A stretch of DNA of 64,000 bases from Fulvivirga ligni. GTDB lineage: Bacteria; Bacteroidota; Bacteroidia; Cytophagales; Cyclobacteriaceae. The notes under the pieces are model-generated. The model was not told where the DNA came from, did no database searches, and saw only the letters and a list, made by a program, of their open reading frames with translations. Location: NCBI RefSeq assembly GCF_021389935.1, contig NZ_CP089979.1, positions 2,089,001 to 2,153,000 on the forward strand. Direction: 5' to 3'. Made by a program: the position numbers and the translations under genes. Every line of letters starts with the position of its first letter. Position 1 is the first letter of the stretch. Positions 36,577 to 45,539 of this stretch are shown one piece after another.

Positions 36577-38190
36577 ATGAAGCAATTTAACAAACAACTG
36601 AAAGCTGGTATGGTCACGGCCATACTAGCTTTGGTGGGGCACCTGGCTTTTGCTCAATATCCGCCTAGCCATGATCCATCTACCATGATTCGAAACACGG
36701 ATGGTCGCTATTGGATTTTTACCACAGGGCAGGGCATCTGGGCCATGTCTTCCAGCAATGCCAATTTTACTGATTGGCGGGTAGAGCCCACACCATTCCC
36801 AACTAACTCTTGGCCCGGGTGGATCAGTAACTATGTATCAGGCTTTGGAGGCTTCTTTTGGGCTCCTGATGTTATAAAAATTGGTAATACCTATTTCCTT
36901 TATTATTCATGTGCCGGAAATGGTGCACCGGCCGCAATCGGTGTGGCTACGGCCACTAACCTGGCAGGTCCCTGGACAGATCGAGGTATGGTGGTAGCAG
37001 GAAATAATGCCATTGATCCTGCTCTGCTTTTAGATAATGGCCGCCTATGGATGTCTTGGGGTAATTGGCAAAGTGGTATAGACATTATCGAGCTGAGTAC
37101 CAGCACCGGGAAACCCATTTCTGGTTCTACTCATCTGGTGTCTGGCCAGGTAGAAGGGCCAGGACTTTTTAAGAGTGGTAGCTACTATTATCTCTTTTAT
37201 CAACGAGGCCTTTGCTGTAATGGCGTTAACTCCAGCTACTACATGGTGGTGGCGCGTTCTACCAGTATTACCGGCCCATACACTGGAGAAAGGGTTTTCT
37301 TGCCTAATCAAAACGGTAATGTGGTGGGGCCAGGGCACTTCGGATATGGAGAGGGGCGGCTCACCTATCACTTTTATGATGCTAATGATAATGGTAATGC
37401 CAAGTTGATGATCCGTACTGACTTTGGAGTCTCCAATGGGTGGCCATATGTGGGCAGCCCACCGTCTTCAGGACCTGTGGTTTCAGGTGGCACCTACCGG
37501 ATTACTCCACGGCATAGCGGAAAGGCAGTAGATGTAGTAGCCTGCGGAAATACCAGTGGCACCAATGTGAATCAATGGACCTGGCTTAACAATAACTGTC
37601 AGAAATGGGTGTTCACAGATGTGGGCGGATCTTACCGAATATCGCCAATAAATGCGACCAATCTGGCCTTAGATGTTGAGAACTGTAACAGTGCCAACCT
37701 CACCAATGTAAGACTTTGGAGTTGGCTCAATAATAACTGCCAAAAATGGGAACTGATAAATAGAGGAAGCGGCTATTATTCCATTCGATCGCTGGCAACC
37801 GGTAAATGTTTGGATGTCAACGGTATATCAACAGCCGATGGGGCCAATGTAATGCAGTACGATTGTATTTCGGGTAATTATAATCAGCAGTTTCGCTTCG
37901 AAAGTGCCTCCGCATCTTTATTGGCCAGGCAGGGAGGTGAAGAATCCGAAATCCAACTTGACGGTGCTTATCCTAACCCAGTATCAGATCATCTGAACAT
38001 TAGAATCACCACGCCTTTCGAGGAAGAAACTACTTTTGAAGTAATTGATACATCTGGAAAAATATTAAAGCAGGGTGCTTTTAGAGGAGCAGAGTATAGC
38101 ATCGATATGAATGACCTGCCGACGGGAGTTTACATTCTCAATTATAAAAATATCGCAGGTTCTCACACTCAAAAAATAAGCAAGCTATGA
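36577..38190 (+). CDS. Secreted GH43 endo-arabinanase with ricin-type CBM13 and T9SS tail (copy 1)
   Basis: A 537-residue exoenzyme. Signal peptide (about 1-26); GH43 propeller (about 27-295) with SHDPS (D33), AIDPA (D147) and VEGPG (E193), and GLCCNGVNSSYYMVVARS typical of endo-arabinanases. A linker leads to a ricin-B-like CBM13 (about 305-445) with repeated WLNNNCQKW motifs. The C-terminal AYPNPVSDHLNI...GVYILNY region (about 465-537) is a T9SS sorting domain, so the protein should reach the surface or medium. It overlaps the next gene, a paralogue, by four bases. A 76-bp gap with small hairpins (CGGAAG/CTTCCG at 36507-36523) precedes it. Confidence 0.92.
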   Translation: MKQFNKQLKAGMVTAILALVGHLAFAQYPPSHDPSTMIRNTDGRYWIFTTGQGIWAMSSSNANFTDWRVEPTPFPTNSWPGWISNYVSGFGGFFWAPDVIKIGNTYFLYYSCAGNGAPAAIGVATATNLAGPWTDRGMVVAGNNAIDPALLLDNGRLWMSWGNWQSGIDIIELSTSTGKPISGSTHLVSGQVEGPGLFKSGSYYYLFYQRGLCCNGVNSSYYMVVARSTSITGPYTGERVFLPNQNGNVVGPGHFGYGEGRLTYHFYDANDNGNAKLMIRTDFGVSNGWPYVGSPPSSGPVVSGGTYRITPRHSGKAVDVVACGNTSGTNVNQWTWLNNNCQKWVFTDVGGSYRISPINATNLALDVENCNSANLTNVRLWSWLNNNCQKWELINRGSGYYSIRSLATGKCLDVNGISTADGANVMQYDCISGNYNQQFRFESASASLLARQGGEESEIQLDGAYPNPVSDHLNIRITTPFEEETTFEVIDTSGKILKQGAFRGAEYSIDMNDLPTGVYILNYKNIAGSHTQKISKL

Positions 38191-39851
38191 TTACAGGAGC
38201 TTCAAATATCAGGTACTTAATGGTAATTATCGGCCTGTTTATAACTGTGCATGTACAGGCCCAATATCCACCAAGCCATGATCCGTCTCAGATTATAAGG
38301 GATGGCAGCAAATACTATATCTTCAGCACTGGTGACGGCATTTGGACCATGTCTTCGAGCTCGCCGGATTTTACTACCTGGCAGGCCGAGCCAGCACCTT
38401 TTGCTAACGGGTGGCCCTCATGGATCAATAACTATGTTTCTGGTTTTCAAGGTTTTTTCTGGGCACCGGACTGTATTTATATGAATGGGCGGTATTATTT
38501 ATATTATTCAGCCTCTACCGGGCAAAGACCATGTGCTATCGGAGTGGCATCCACGGCCTCTCTCAATAATCCTAATTGGGTAGATCATGGTATGGTAGTT
38601 TATTCAAACAATAGCACCCCTTACGGTTCAATAGACCCAGATGTGTTTTTTGATCAACAAGGAAGGCTTTGGCTGGCATGGGGGTCTCATCTCATGGGCA
38701 TAGTGCTTACAGAGTTGAACCCATCCACCGGTAAGCCTTATAATGCTAATAACTATTACAATTTGGCAGATAGTCCGGCCCACGATTTGGAAGCGGCCTC
38801 TATTATTTATCGAAACGGCTATTATTATTTATTTTTTAATAGGAATACCTGCTGCGCTGGTACCAGTAGCACCTATACCATCTACATGGGTAGATCCACC
38901 AGTGTTACAGGACCCTATCTGGATAAAAATGGCAATAACTGCTTGAGCTCAGGAGGCTCAGTTTTCTTAAGCTCTTCGGGGCGATTTATCGGCCCTGGAC
39001 ATTTTGGCTACTCCGAAAACCGGCTCACTTATCATTTCTACGACGGACAGGATAATGGAGCCCCTAAGGTTCGAGTATCTACTTTAGGCTGGGATAACGG
39101 CTGGCCTTATGCTGGCTCTACGCCGCCATCAGGCCCCGTGGTTTCTGGAGGTACTTATAGAATTACGCCTCGCCATAGTGGCAAAGCTATCGATGTAGTT
39201 AATTGTGGTAACACAGATGGAACAAACGTAAACCAATGGAGCTGGCTTAATAATAACTGCCAAAAATGGGTGTTTACAGAGGTTGGTGGCTCTTACCGAG
39301 TATCACCTGTAAGTGCTACTAATATGGCTTTGGATGTTGAAAACTGTAATAGTGCTAATCTCACTAATGTGCGGTTGTGGAGTTGGCTGAATAATAACTG
39401 TCAAAAGTGGGAATTGCTGGATCGTGGCAGTGGTTATTATTCCATGAGATCCGTGGCTACAGGTAAGTGCCTAGATGTCAATGGAATATCTACAGCTGAT
39501 GGAGCCAATGTGATACAATATGATTGTATTTCTGGCAATTACAATCAGCAATTTAGGTTCGAAAGTACCTCTGCCTCATTATTAGCCAAACAGGGTGCAG
39601 TAGAAGCGGAAATTAAGCTGAATGAAGTGTATCCTAATCCCGTTGATGACTATCTCAATATAAAATTATCTGATCGTATTGATGGTGTTACGTCGTTTGA
39701 AATCATAGACAGTTCTGGAAAAGTTTGGCTGAAAGATAGCTTTAAAGGGCAACAGTATCAAATTCAGACAGACCGTCTGCCTTCAGGAATTTACATCCTT
39801 AATTATGAAAACGTGGCTGGTAGCTACACACAGAAAATCAGTAAGCCTTAG
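38187..39851 (+). CDS. Secreted GH43 endo-arabinanase with ricin-type CBM13 and T9SS tail (copy 2)
   Basis: A 554-residue tandem paralogue of the preceding gene with the same layout: signal peptide, GH43 propeller, CBM13, T9SS tail (VYPNPVDDYLNI...GIYILNY). Catalytic positions are SHDPS (D32), SIDPD (D150) and DLEAAS (E202). The catalytic domain has diverged from copy 1 (for example FNRNTCCAGTSSTYTIYMGRS, key part NTCCAGTSSTY), while the CBM13 is nearly unchanged at protein level. Synonymous positions differ freely, so this is an old duplication under selection rather than a recent copy. Its ATGA overlap with copy 1 implies coupled translation. A terminator follows. Confidence 0.92.
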   Translation: MITGASNIRYLMVIIGLFITVHVQAQYPPSHDPSQIIRDGSKYYIFSTGDGIWTMSSSSPDFTTWQAEPAPFANGWPSWINNYVSGFQGFFWAPDCIYMNGRYYLYYSASTGQRPCAIGVASTASLNNPNWVDHGMVVYSNNSTPYGSIDPDVFFDQQGRLWLAWGSHLMGIVLTELNPSTGKPYNANNYYNLADSPAHDLEAASIIYRNGYYYLFFNRNTCCAGTSSTYTIYMGRSTSVTGPYLDKNGNNCLSSGGSVFLSSSGRFIGPGHFGYSENRLTYHFYDGQDNGAPKVRVSTLGWDNGWPYAGSTPPSGPVVSGGTYRITPRHSGKAIDVVNCGNTDGTNVNQWSWLNNNCQKWVFTEVGGSYRVSPVSATNMALDVENCNSANLTNVRLWSWLNNNCQKWELLDRGSGYYSMRSVATGKCLDVNGISTADGANVIQYDCISGNYNQQFRFESTSASLLAKQGAVEAEIKLNEVYPNPVDDYLNIKLSDRIDGVTSFEIIDSSGKVWLKDSFKGQQYQIQTDRLPSGIYILNYENVAGSYTQKISKP

Positions 39852-39920
39852 CAATTCATTTAATCAGATAGCGTAGAAACTCATATTTTATTCAAAAAGA
39901 TTTGAGTATCTTATAATAAG

Positions 39921-39967
39921 AAAAGTACTGTATCCTGCCATTGTGCTAGGTAGGTTGCAGTGCTTTT
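39921..39967 (+). terminator. Terminator at the end of the glycosidase operon
   Basis: AAAAGTACTG (39921-39930) pairs with CAGTGCTTTT (39958-39967) with one G-T pair; the right arm ends in TTTT. Confidence 0.7.
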
Positions 39968-40032
39968 CATCATTGTAGCACTAAGCTGATCGGATAATGA
40001 GCAGCAACAAATCATTATACTTAAATTTTAAT

Positions 40033-40050
40033 TGTACAAAATACACTTAT
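40033..40050 (+). promoter_or_regulatory. AraR-type operator candidate upstream of araB
   Basis: TGTACAAAATACACTTAT, 67 bases before the araB ATG; third copy of the motif at 19570 and 24366. It directly follows TAAATTTTA (40022-40030), a possible -7 element, so binding would block transcription start. Confidence 0.65.
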
Positions 40051-40099
40051 TAATAAATTTTTATTACATTAGCTATTACTAAACTACTGTAATCCCAAA

Positions 40100-41794
40100 A
40101 TGAAAAACGAATACGTTATTGGCCTGGACTTCGGGACCGATTCCGTCAGGGCAGTATTGACCAATGCTGACAATGGCGAAGAATTGGCTTCACATGTCCA
40201 TTGGTATGATCGCTGGAGGCAAAAGAAATACTGCGAGCCTCATTCCAATCAATTTAGACAACACCCTTTGGATCATATAGAAGGCATGGAAGCCACCATA
40301 AAAACAGTGGTGGCTCAGTCTCAGGTAGATCCGGCTTATATAAAAGGCATTTGTATAGACACCACTGGCTCTTCGCCGGTGCCGGTTTATAAAGATGGCA
40401 GACCATTAGCTTTAGTGGAAGGTTTTGAAGAAAACCCTAATGCTATGATGGTGCTTTGGAAGGATCATACGGCAATAGATGAGGCAGCAGAGATCAATCA
40501 CTTAGCAAAAAGTTGGGGAGGAGAAGATTTCACCAAATATGAAGGAGGAATCTATTCTTCAGAGTGGTTTTGGGCTAAGATTTTACATATTATCAGAGAA
40601 GATAAAGCGGTTAGTGAGCAAGCTTACACCTGGATGGAGCACTGTGATTTAATGACTTACTGGCTCATTGTCGACAGGGATCTGGAATCTTTTAAAAGAA
40701 GCAGATGTGCTGCCGGGCACAAGGCCATGTGGCATGCTGCCTGGGGAGGTCTTCCCGCTGATGATTTCTTGTCACAACTGGATCCTCGCTTAATTACGCT
40801 TAAAAATAACCTGTACCAAGATACCTACACTTCAGATGAAGTGGCTGGAAAACTCAGCAAGGAATGGGCACAAAAGCTTGGCCTTACGGAGGATACAGTG
40901 GTGGCGGTAGGAACGTTTGATGCGCATTCGGGAGCGGTAGGAGCAGAGGTGGAGGAACACACTCTGGTTCGGGTAATGGGCACGTCCACTTGCGATATTA
41001 TAGTGGCATCTAATGATGCTATCGGAGATAATCTGGTAGAAGGAATATGTGGCCAGGTCGATGGTTCGGTTATTCCTGGTATGGTAGGACTCGAAGCAGG
41101 GCAGTCTGCGTTCGGAGATGTGCTGGCTTGGTTTGGCGATATATTGAATTGGCCTCTGGATCATTTATTGGCTAACTCTAGCCTTATAGATGAGGCCACC
41201 AAACAAAAACTCACAGCTGAAATAAAGCAGAACCTTCTCAAACAACTTTCGGATGCTGCCGAGAAAATACCGGTATCAGAAAGTGCCCCGGTGGCCCTGG
41301 ATTGGGTAAATGGCCGTAGAACACCTGACGCTAATCAAGCTCTGAAAGGAGCGATGATGAACCTTACTCTAGGCACACAGGCACCTCAGATATTTAGAGC
41401 GCTGGTGGAAAGCATCTGCTTCGGAGCAAAAAATATTGTTGACAGATTCACCAATGAAGGCGTAAGAATAGATACTGTAGTGGGAATTGGTGGTGTGGCT
41501 AAAAAATCACCATTTATCATGCAGACCCTGGCCAATGTGCTGAATATGCCTATTAAAATCGCTGTTTCAGAACAAGCGCCTGCTTTGGGGGCCGCTATGT
41601 ATGCTGCCGTTGCAGCCGGAATTTACACCAATATTCAAGAAGCCTCTTCCAAAATGGGCAGTGGTTTCGAAGCTGAATATCATCCGCAACATGATCAGGT
41701 AGAGCTTTATAAAACACTGTTTACCAAATACTCTGAACTGGGAGCATTTGTAGAATCTATCACTAAAACTCAAAAGCAACCTATTCATGAGTAA
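40100..41794 (+). CDS. araB: Ribulokinase
   Basis: A 564-residue FGGY-family sugar kinase that phosphorylates L-ribulose, the second step of arabinose catabolism. The N-terminal ATP-domain start GLDFGTDSVRAVL, the DTTGSSP segment, and YVIGLDFG are typical of AraB. The C-terminal half has FDAHSGAVGAEV, MGTSTCDII and GIGGVAKKSPFIMQ. Length matches AraB (about 560) rather than xylulokinase or glycerol kinase (about 500). It heads the araBDA cluster and overlaps araD by eight bases, so translation is coupled. The operator-like motif lies in its promoter region. Confidence 0.95.
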   Translation: MKNEYVIGLDFGTDSVRAVLTNADNGEELASHVHWYDRWRQKKYCEPHSNQFRQHPLDHIEGMEATIKTVVAQSQVDPAYIKGICIDTTGSSPVPVYKDGRPLALVEGFEENPNAMMVLWKDHTAIDEAAEINHLAKSWGGEDFTKYEGGIYSSEWFWAKILHIIREDKAVSEQAYTWMEHCDLMTYWLIVDRDLESFKRSRCAAGHKAMWHAAWGGLPADDFLSQLDPRLITLKNNLYQDTYTSDEVAGKLSKEWAQKLGLTEDTVVAVGTFDAHSGAVGAEVEEHTLVRVMGTSTCDIIVASNDAIGDNLVEGICGQVDGSVIPGMVGLEAGQSAFGDVLAWFGDILNWPLDHLLANSSLIDEATKQKLTAEIKQNLLKQLSDAAEKIPVSESAPVALDWVNGRRTPDANQALKGAMMNLTLGTQAPQIFRALVESICFGAKNIVDRFTNEGVRIDTVVGIGGVAKKSPFIMQTLANVLNMPIKIAVSEQAPALGAAMYAAVAAGIYTNIQEASSKMGSGFEAEYHPQHDQVELYKTLFTKYSELGAFVESITKTQKQPIHE

Positions 41795-42488
41795 ATACAA
41801 AGAATTAAAAAGGGAATGCTACGAAGCCAATATGCAACTACCTGCTTTGGACCTGGTGGTGTACACCTTTGGAAATGTCAGTGCGGTGGATCGGAAGAAT
41901 GGCGTATTTGCTATTAAACCTAGCGGTGTGCCTTATGACGATTTAAAGCCTGAGGATATAGTAATAGTAGATTTTGAAAATAATCTGGTCGAAGGTGAAA
42001 TGAGGCCTTCTTCAGACACCAAAACACACGCTTATCTTTATAAAGAATGGAATGAAATAGGTGGTATTTCTCATACTCATGCTACCTATTCTGTAGCCTG
42101 GGCTCAGGCACAAAGAGATATTCCCATTTTCGGTACTACCCATGCTGATCATCTGGTGGCTGATATTCCTTGCGCCCCGCCCATGCCTGATGAGTACATT
42201 GAAGGCGATTATGAGCATATGACAGGAAAGCAAATTTTGGATTGCTTCGCCACTAAAGGACTTTCGTATCAAGAGGTGGAAATGGTTTTACTGGGCAATC
42301 ACGGACCATTTTCATGGGGAAAAACGGCAGCCAAAGCTGTTTATAATAGTAAAGTAATGGAAGAGCTGGCCCATATGGCTTACCTCACCCTGCAAATAAA
42401 CCCGGAAGCGCCACGACTAAAAGACGCACTCATCAACAAACACTATCAAAGGAAGCATGGCAAAAATGCTTACTACGGACAGAATTAA
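41787..42488 (+). CDS. araD: L-ribulose-5-phosphate 4-epimerase
   Basis: A 233-residue class II aldolase-fold epimerase that turns L-ribulose-5-phosphate into D-xylulose-5-phosphate. Zinc ligands are in GGISHTHATY and at H172-type position LGNHGPFSWG. TFGNVSAVDR and PSGVPYDDL form the phosphate-binding part. The HTHATYSVAWAQAQRDIP region and length distinguish it from fuculose aldolase. It overlaps araB by eight bases, and araA follows after 34 bases. Confidence 0.95.
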   Translation: MSKYKELKRECYEANMQLPALDLVVYTFGNVSAVDRKNGVFAIKPSGVPYDDLKPEDIVIVDFENNLVEGEMRPSSDTKTHAYLYKEWNEIGGISHTHATYSVAWAQAQRDIPIFGTTHADHLVADIPCAPPMPDEYIEGDYEHMTGKQILDCFATKGLSYQEVEMVLLGNHGPFSWGKTAAKAVYNSKVMEELAHMAYLTLQINPEAPRLKDALINKHYQRKHGKNAYYGQN

Positions 42489-42522
42489 AATTAATCAACT
42501 TAAATAGACACCTCAACAAAAA

Positions 42523-44031
42523 ATGATCGATATTTCGCAAAAGGAAGTGTGGTTTGTGACAGGAAGCCAGCATTTATATGGAGATGAAGCACTTCAGCAA
42601 GTGGCCTCTCATTCGGAAGAAGTGGCCAAAGCCTTAAACAATAGTAGTCATGTACCTCTCAAGATCGTCTATAAGCAACTACTAACCACACCTGATGAAA
42701 TCACACAGCTGATGCTGGAAGCCAATTCATCACAGGTTTGTATAGGACTCATAGCCTGGATGCACACTTTCTCACCAGCTAAAATGTGGATCACCGGTTT
42801 AAATATTTTAAAGAAGCCATTGGTTCATCTACATACTCAGTTTAATGCTGAAATTCCTTGGTCTAGCATAGATATGGACTTTATGAACCTCAACCAATCG
42901 GCCCATGGTGATCGTGAGTTTGGGTTTATGATGACCAGAATGCGTAAAAACAGAAAGGTGATCACTGGCCACTGGAAGTCAGATGCTGTGCAGCAAAAAA
43001 TTGGCACCTGGTGCCGCGTAGCTGCTGGCTGGGCAGATATGCAAGGTGCTAAAATTGCCCGTTTGTGCGATAATATGCGCGAAGTGGCCGTAACCGAAGG
43101 TGATAAAGTAGAGGCTCAAATGAAATTTGGCTTCTCTGTTAATGGATATGATATTCCAGATTTGACCAAGCATTTTCAGCAAGTAGGGGAGAGCGAAGTG
43201 AAGCAGCTTTTAGATGAATATGAAGCTTCTTATGATCTTACCAGTGCCTTACAAAAAGGTGGAGATAAGAGGAGTGCCCTTGAGGAGGCTGCTAAAATTG
43301 AGCTAGGTCTAAGATCATTTCTTACCGACGGAGGCTTTAAGGGGTTTACTGATACTTTTGAAAGCTTAGGTACTTTGAAGCAGCTTCCAGGTATTGCCGT
43401 GCAAAGGCTTATGGCTGATGGTTACGGTTTTGGTGCCGAAGGAGACTGGAAAACCGCCGCCTTGCTCAGAGCTATGAAAGTGATGAATGTAGGCCTTGAT
43501 GGCGGCACCTCGTTTATGGAAGACTACACCTATCATTTTGGTGGTGATAAGTCTTATGTTCTGGGTTCACATATGCTTGAAATTTGTTCTTCTATAGCTC
43601 AAAGTAAGCCTTCATGTGAAATTCACCCGCTTTCTATCGGAGGCAAGGAAGATCCTGTAAGGTTGGTTTTCAATACTGCTCCTGGTAATGCTATCAATGC
43701 ATCATTAGTGGATATGGGCAACAGATTTAGATTATTGGTGAATGAAGTGGAGGCTGTGAAGCCATTGGGCGATCTGCCGAACTTACCTGTAGCCAGAGTT
43801 CTTTGGGATGCTAAACCTAATTTGGAAATAGCTGCTACCGCCTGGATTTTAGGTGGTGGTGCACACCATACAGTATACAGTCAGGCGTTAACTACTGAAT
43901 ACATGGAAGACTTTGCAGAGATGGCTGGAATAGAACTATTGGTCATAGATAATGACACTAGGATCAGGTCGTTTAAGGATACTTTGCATGCTAATGAAGT
44001 GTATTATCACCTGTTTCAAAACGGAATCTAA
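42523..44031 (+). CDS. araA: L-arabinose isomerase
   Basis: A 502-residue isomerase that converts L-arabinose to L-ribulose, the first step of the pathway. The N-terminus [13 protein letters not shown] is diagnostic, followed by [12 protein letters not shown] and [11 protein letters not shown]. Manganese ligands are in [30 protein letters not shown] and GGAHHTVYS. Length is typical (about 500). It is the third gene of araBDA, with an 86-base gap before the aldose epimerase. Confidence 0.96.
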   Translation: MIDISQKEVWFVTGSQHLYGDEALQQVASHSEEVAKALNNSSHVPLKIVYKQLLTTPDEITQLMLEANSSQVCIGLIAWMHTFSPAKMWITGLNILKKPLVHLHTQFNAEIPWSSIDMDFMNLNQSAHGDREFGFMMTRMRKNRKVITGHWKSDAVQQKIGTWCRVAAGWADMQGAKIARLCDNMREVAVTEGDKVEAQMKFGFSVNGYDIPDLTKHFQQVGESEVKQLLDEYEASYDLTSALQKGGDKRSALEEAAKIELGLRSFLTDGGFKGFTDTFESLGTLKQLPGIAVQRLMADGYGFGAEGDWKTAALLRAMKVMNVGLDGGTSFMEDYTYHFGGDKSYVLGSHMLEICSSIAQSKPSCEIHPLSIGGKEDPVRLVFNTAPGNAINASLVDMGNRFRLLVNEVEAVKPLGDLPNLPVARVLWDAKPNLEIAATAWILGGGAHHTVYSQALTTEYMEDFAEMAGIELLVIDNDTRIRSFKDTLHANEVYYHLFQNGI

Positions 44032-44117
44032 ATGAAATATTAATGCCGCTATAGATATGTGATTAACGGATTGAATCATATATTTATAGTTTGGCAGCAC
44101 CCTAAATAATAACCCTT

Positions 44118-45296
44118 ATGAAAACCAAAACCGCTGCTAACTTTATTAACGTTATACTGCTATCAATCATAATTATGACCACATCTTGTTCTAATCCGTC
44201 AAAAGAAACTGAATCTACCGAAGAAACTGCTGCAACAGATACTGTTGGCATCACTAAAGAAGATTTTGGAACCACAGCAGATGGAGAAAAAGTAGAAGAA
44301 TACACACTTACCAATTCAAATGGTGTAGAGATGAAAGTGATCACGCTGGGAGGCATCATCACTTCATTCAAAGCACCAGACAATAAAGGCAATATGGGAG
44401 ATGTAGTGCTCGGTTTTAGAGAGGTGAAACCCTACGAAACTGAAAGTCCATACATCGGCGCTATCATAGGAAGATATGGTAATAGAATTGCTAAAGGTAA
44501 GTTTTCCTTAGATGGTCAGGAATATGATTTGGTCACTAATAACGGTGCCAATCATCTTCATGGAGGCACGAAAGGTTTCGACAAAGTGGTGTGGAAAGCA
44601 CAGGAGATCAAGAATCCTGAAGCTATAGGATTAAAGCTGACTTACCTGAGCAAGGATATGGAGGAGGGCTACCCTGGAAACCTGAATGTTACAGTGACTT
44701 ATCTGCTAACTAATGAAGATGCTCTAGAGATAGATTACACGGCTACTACTGATAAGAAAACAGTGGTCAATTTAACTCAGCATACATATTTTAACCTTTC
44801 TGCAGATCCTAATCAGAGTATTTTAGATCATGAATTGGTGGTAAACGCCAGTAGATTTCTTCCAATAGATAGTTCGCTTATCCCAACAGGTGAGCTACGA
44901 GATGTGGAGGGTACACCATTTGATTTTACTTCCGCAAAAGAGGTGGGCACAGACATAGAAAAAGATGATGAGCAGCTCAAATTTGGGTTAGGATATGATC
45001 ACTGCTGGGTGCTAGATGGTGAAGGCATGCGCAAAGCAGCTACTTTATATCACAAAGAAAGCGGCCGTTTTATGGAGGTGTGGACTACCGAACCGGCCAT
45101 TCAGGTGTATTCTGGCAATTTCTTAGATGGTACCTTGGCCGGGAAAGATGGAATTGAATATCAGAAGAGATCGGCCATTTGCCTTGAAACAGAACATTAT
45201 CCTGATTCACCTAATCAGGAAGCTTTTCCTTCTGTGATATTAGAACCAGGGCAGACTTACAATACCAAAACAACATACAAGTTCGCGGTGGAATAA
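44118..45296 (+). CDS. Aldose 1-epimerase (mutarotase), lipoprotein
   Basis: A 392-residue GalM-fold enzyme that interconverts alpha and beta anomers of released sugars, here probably L-arabinose. The lipobox MTTSC gives C24, so it is anchored outside the cytoplasm, unlike E. coli GalM. Motifs are GGIITSFKAPD, IGRYGNRIA, NHLHGG, NLTQHTYFNL (catalytic H) and the C-terminal CLETEHYPDSPNQ (catalytic E). A non-conserved linker of about 30 residues rich in T, E and S follows the lipid anchor. It lies between araA and the symporter gene, consistent with preparing sugar for uptake. Confidence 0.9.
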   Translation: MKTKTAANFINVILLSIIIMTTSCSNPSKETESTEETAATDTVGITKEDFGTTADGEKVEEYTLTNSNGVEMKVITLGGIITSFKAPDNKGNMGDVVLGFREVKPYETESPYIGAIIGRYGNRIAKGKFSLDGQEYDLVTNNGANHLHGGTKGFDKVVWKAQEIKNPEAIGLKLTYLSKDMEEGYPGNLNVTVTYLLTNEDALEIDYTATTDKKTVVNLTQHTYFNLSADPNQSILDHELVVNASRFLPIDSSLIPTGELRDVEGTPFDFTSAKEVGTDIEKDDEQLKFGLGYDHCWVLDGEGMRKAATLYHKESGRFMEVWTTEPAIQVYSGNFLDGTLAGKDGIEYQKRSAICLETEHYPDSPNQEAFPSVILEPGQTYNTKTTYKFAVE

Positions 45297-45539
45297 CTGA
45301 TCTGTAAAATATTTTATAGAAAAGGGTTTACGCAACCGATTGTTTTTACCATATTGTGAATCGAAAAATTGACTTATGGTCAAAATTACCAAATATGAAT
45401 TGATCCTAAAATCGATATAAACGCAGAATAAACAACTTAACTATTAATTAACTCATGAAATAAGCTTATTACTTTAAATTATGCTCCCTATCATAATTAA
45501 AGTCTTTGCGATTTCTATGTGACTAAACCTTAAACGCAT

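Noticed and set aside
45305-45316. TAAAATATTTTA palindrome after the aldose epimerase gene
   Set aside because: A simple AT palindrome without a conserved copy elsewhere in the window; not distinguishable from background.
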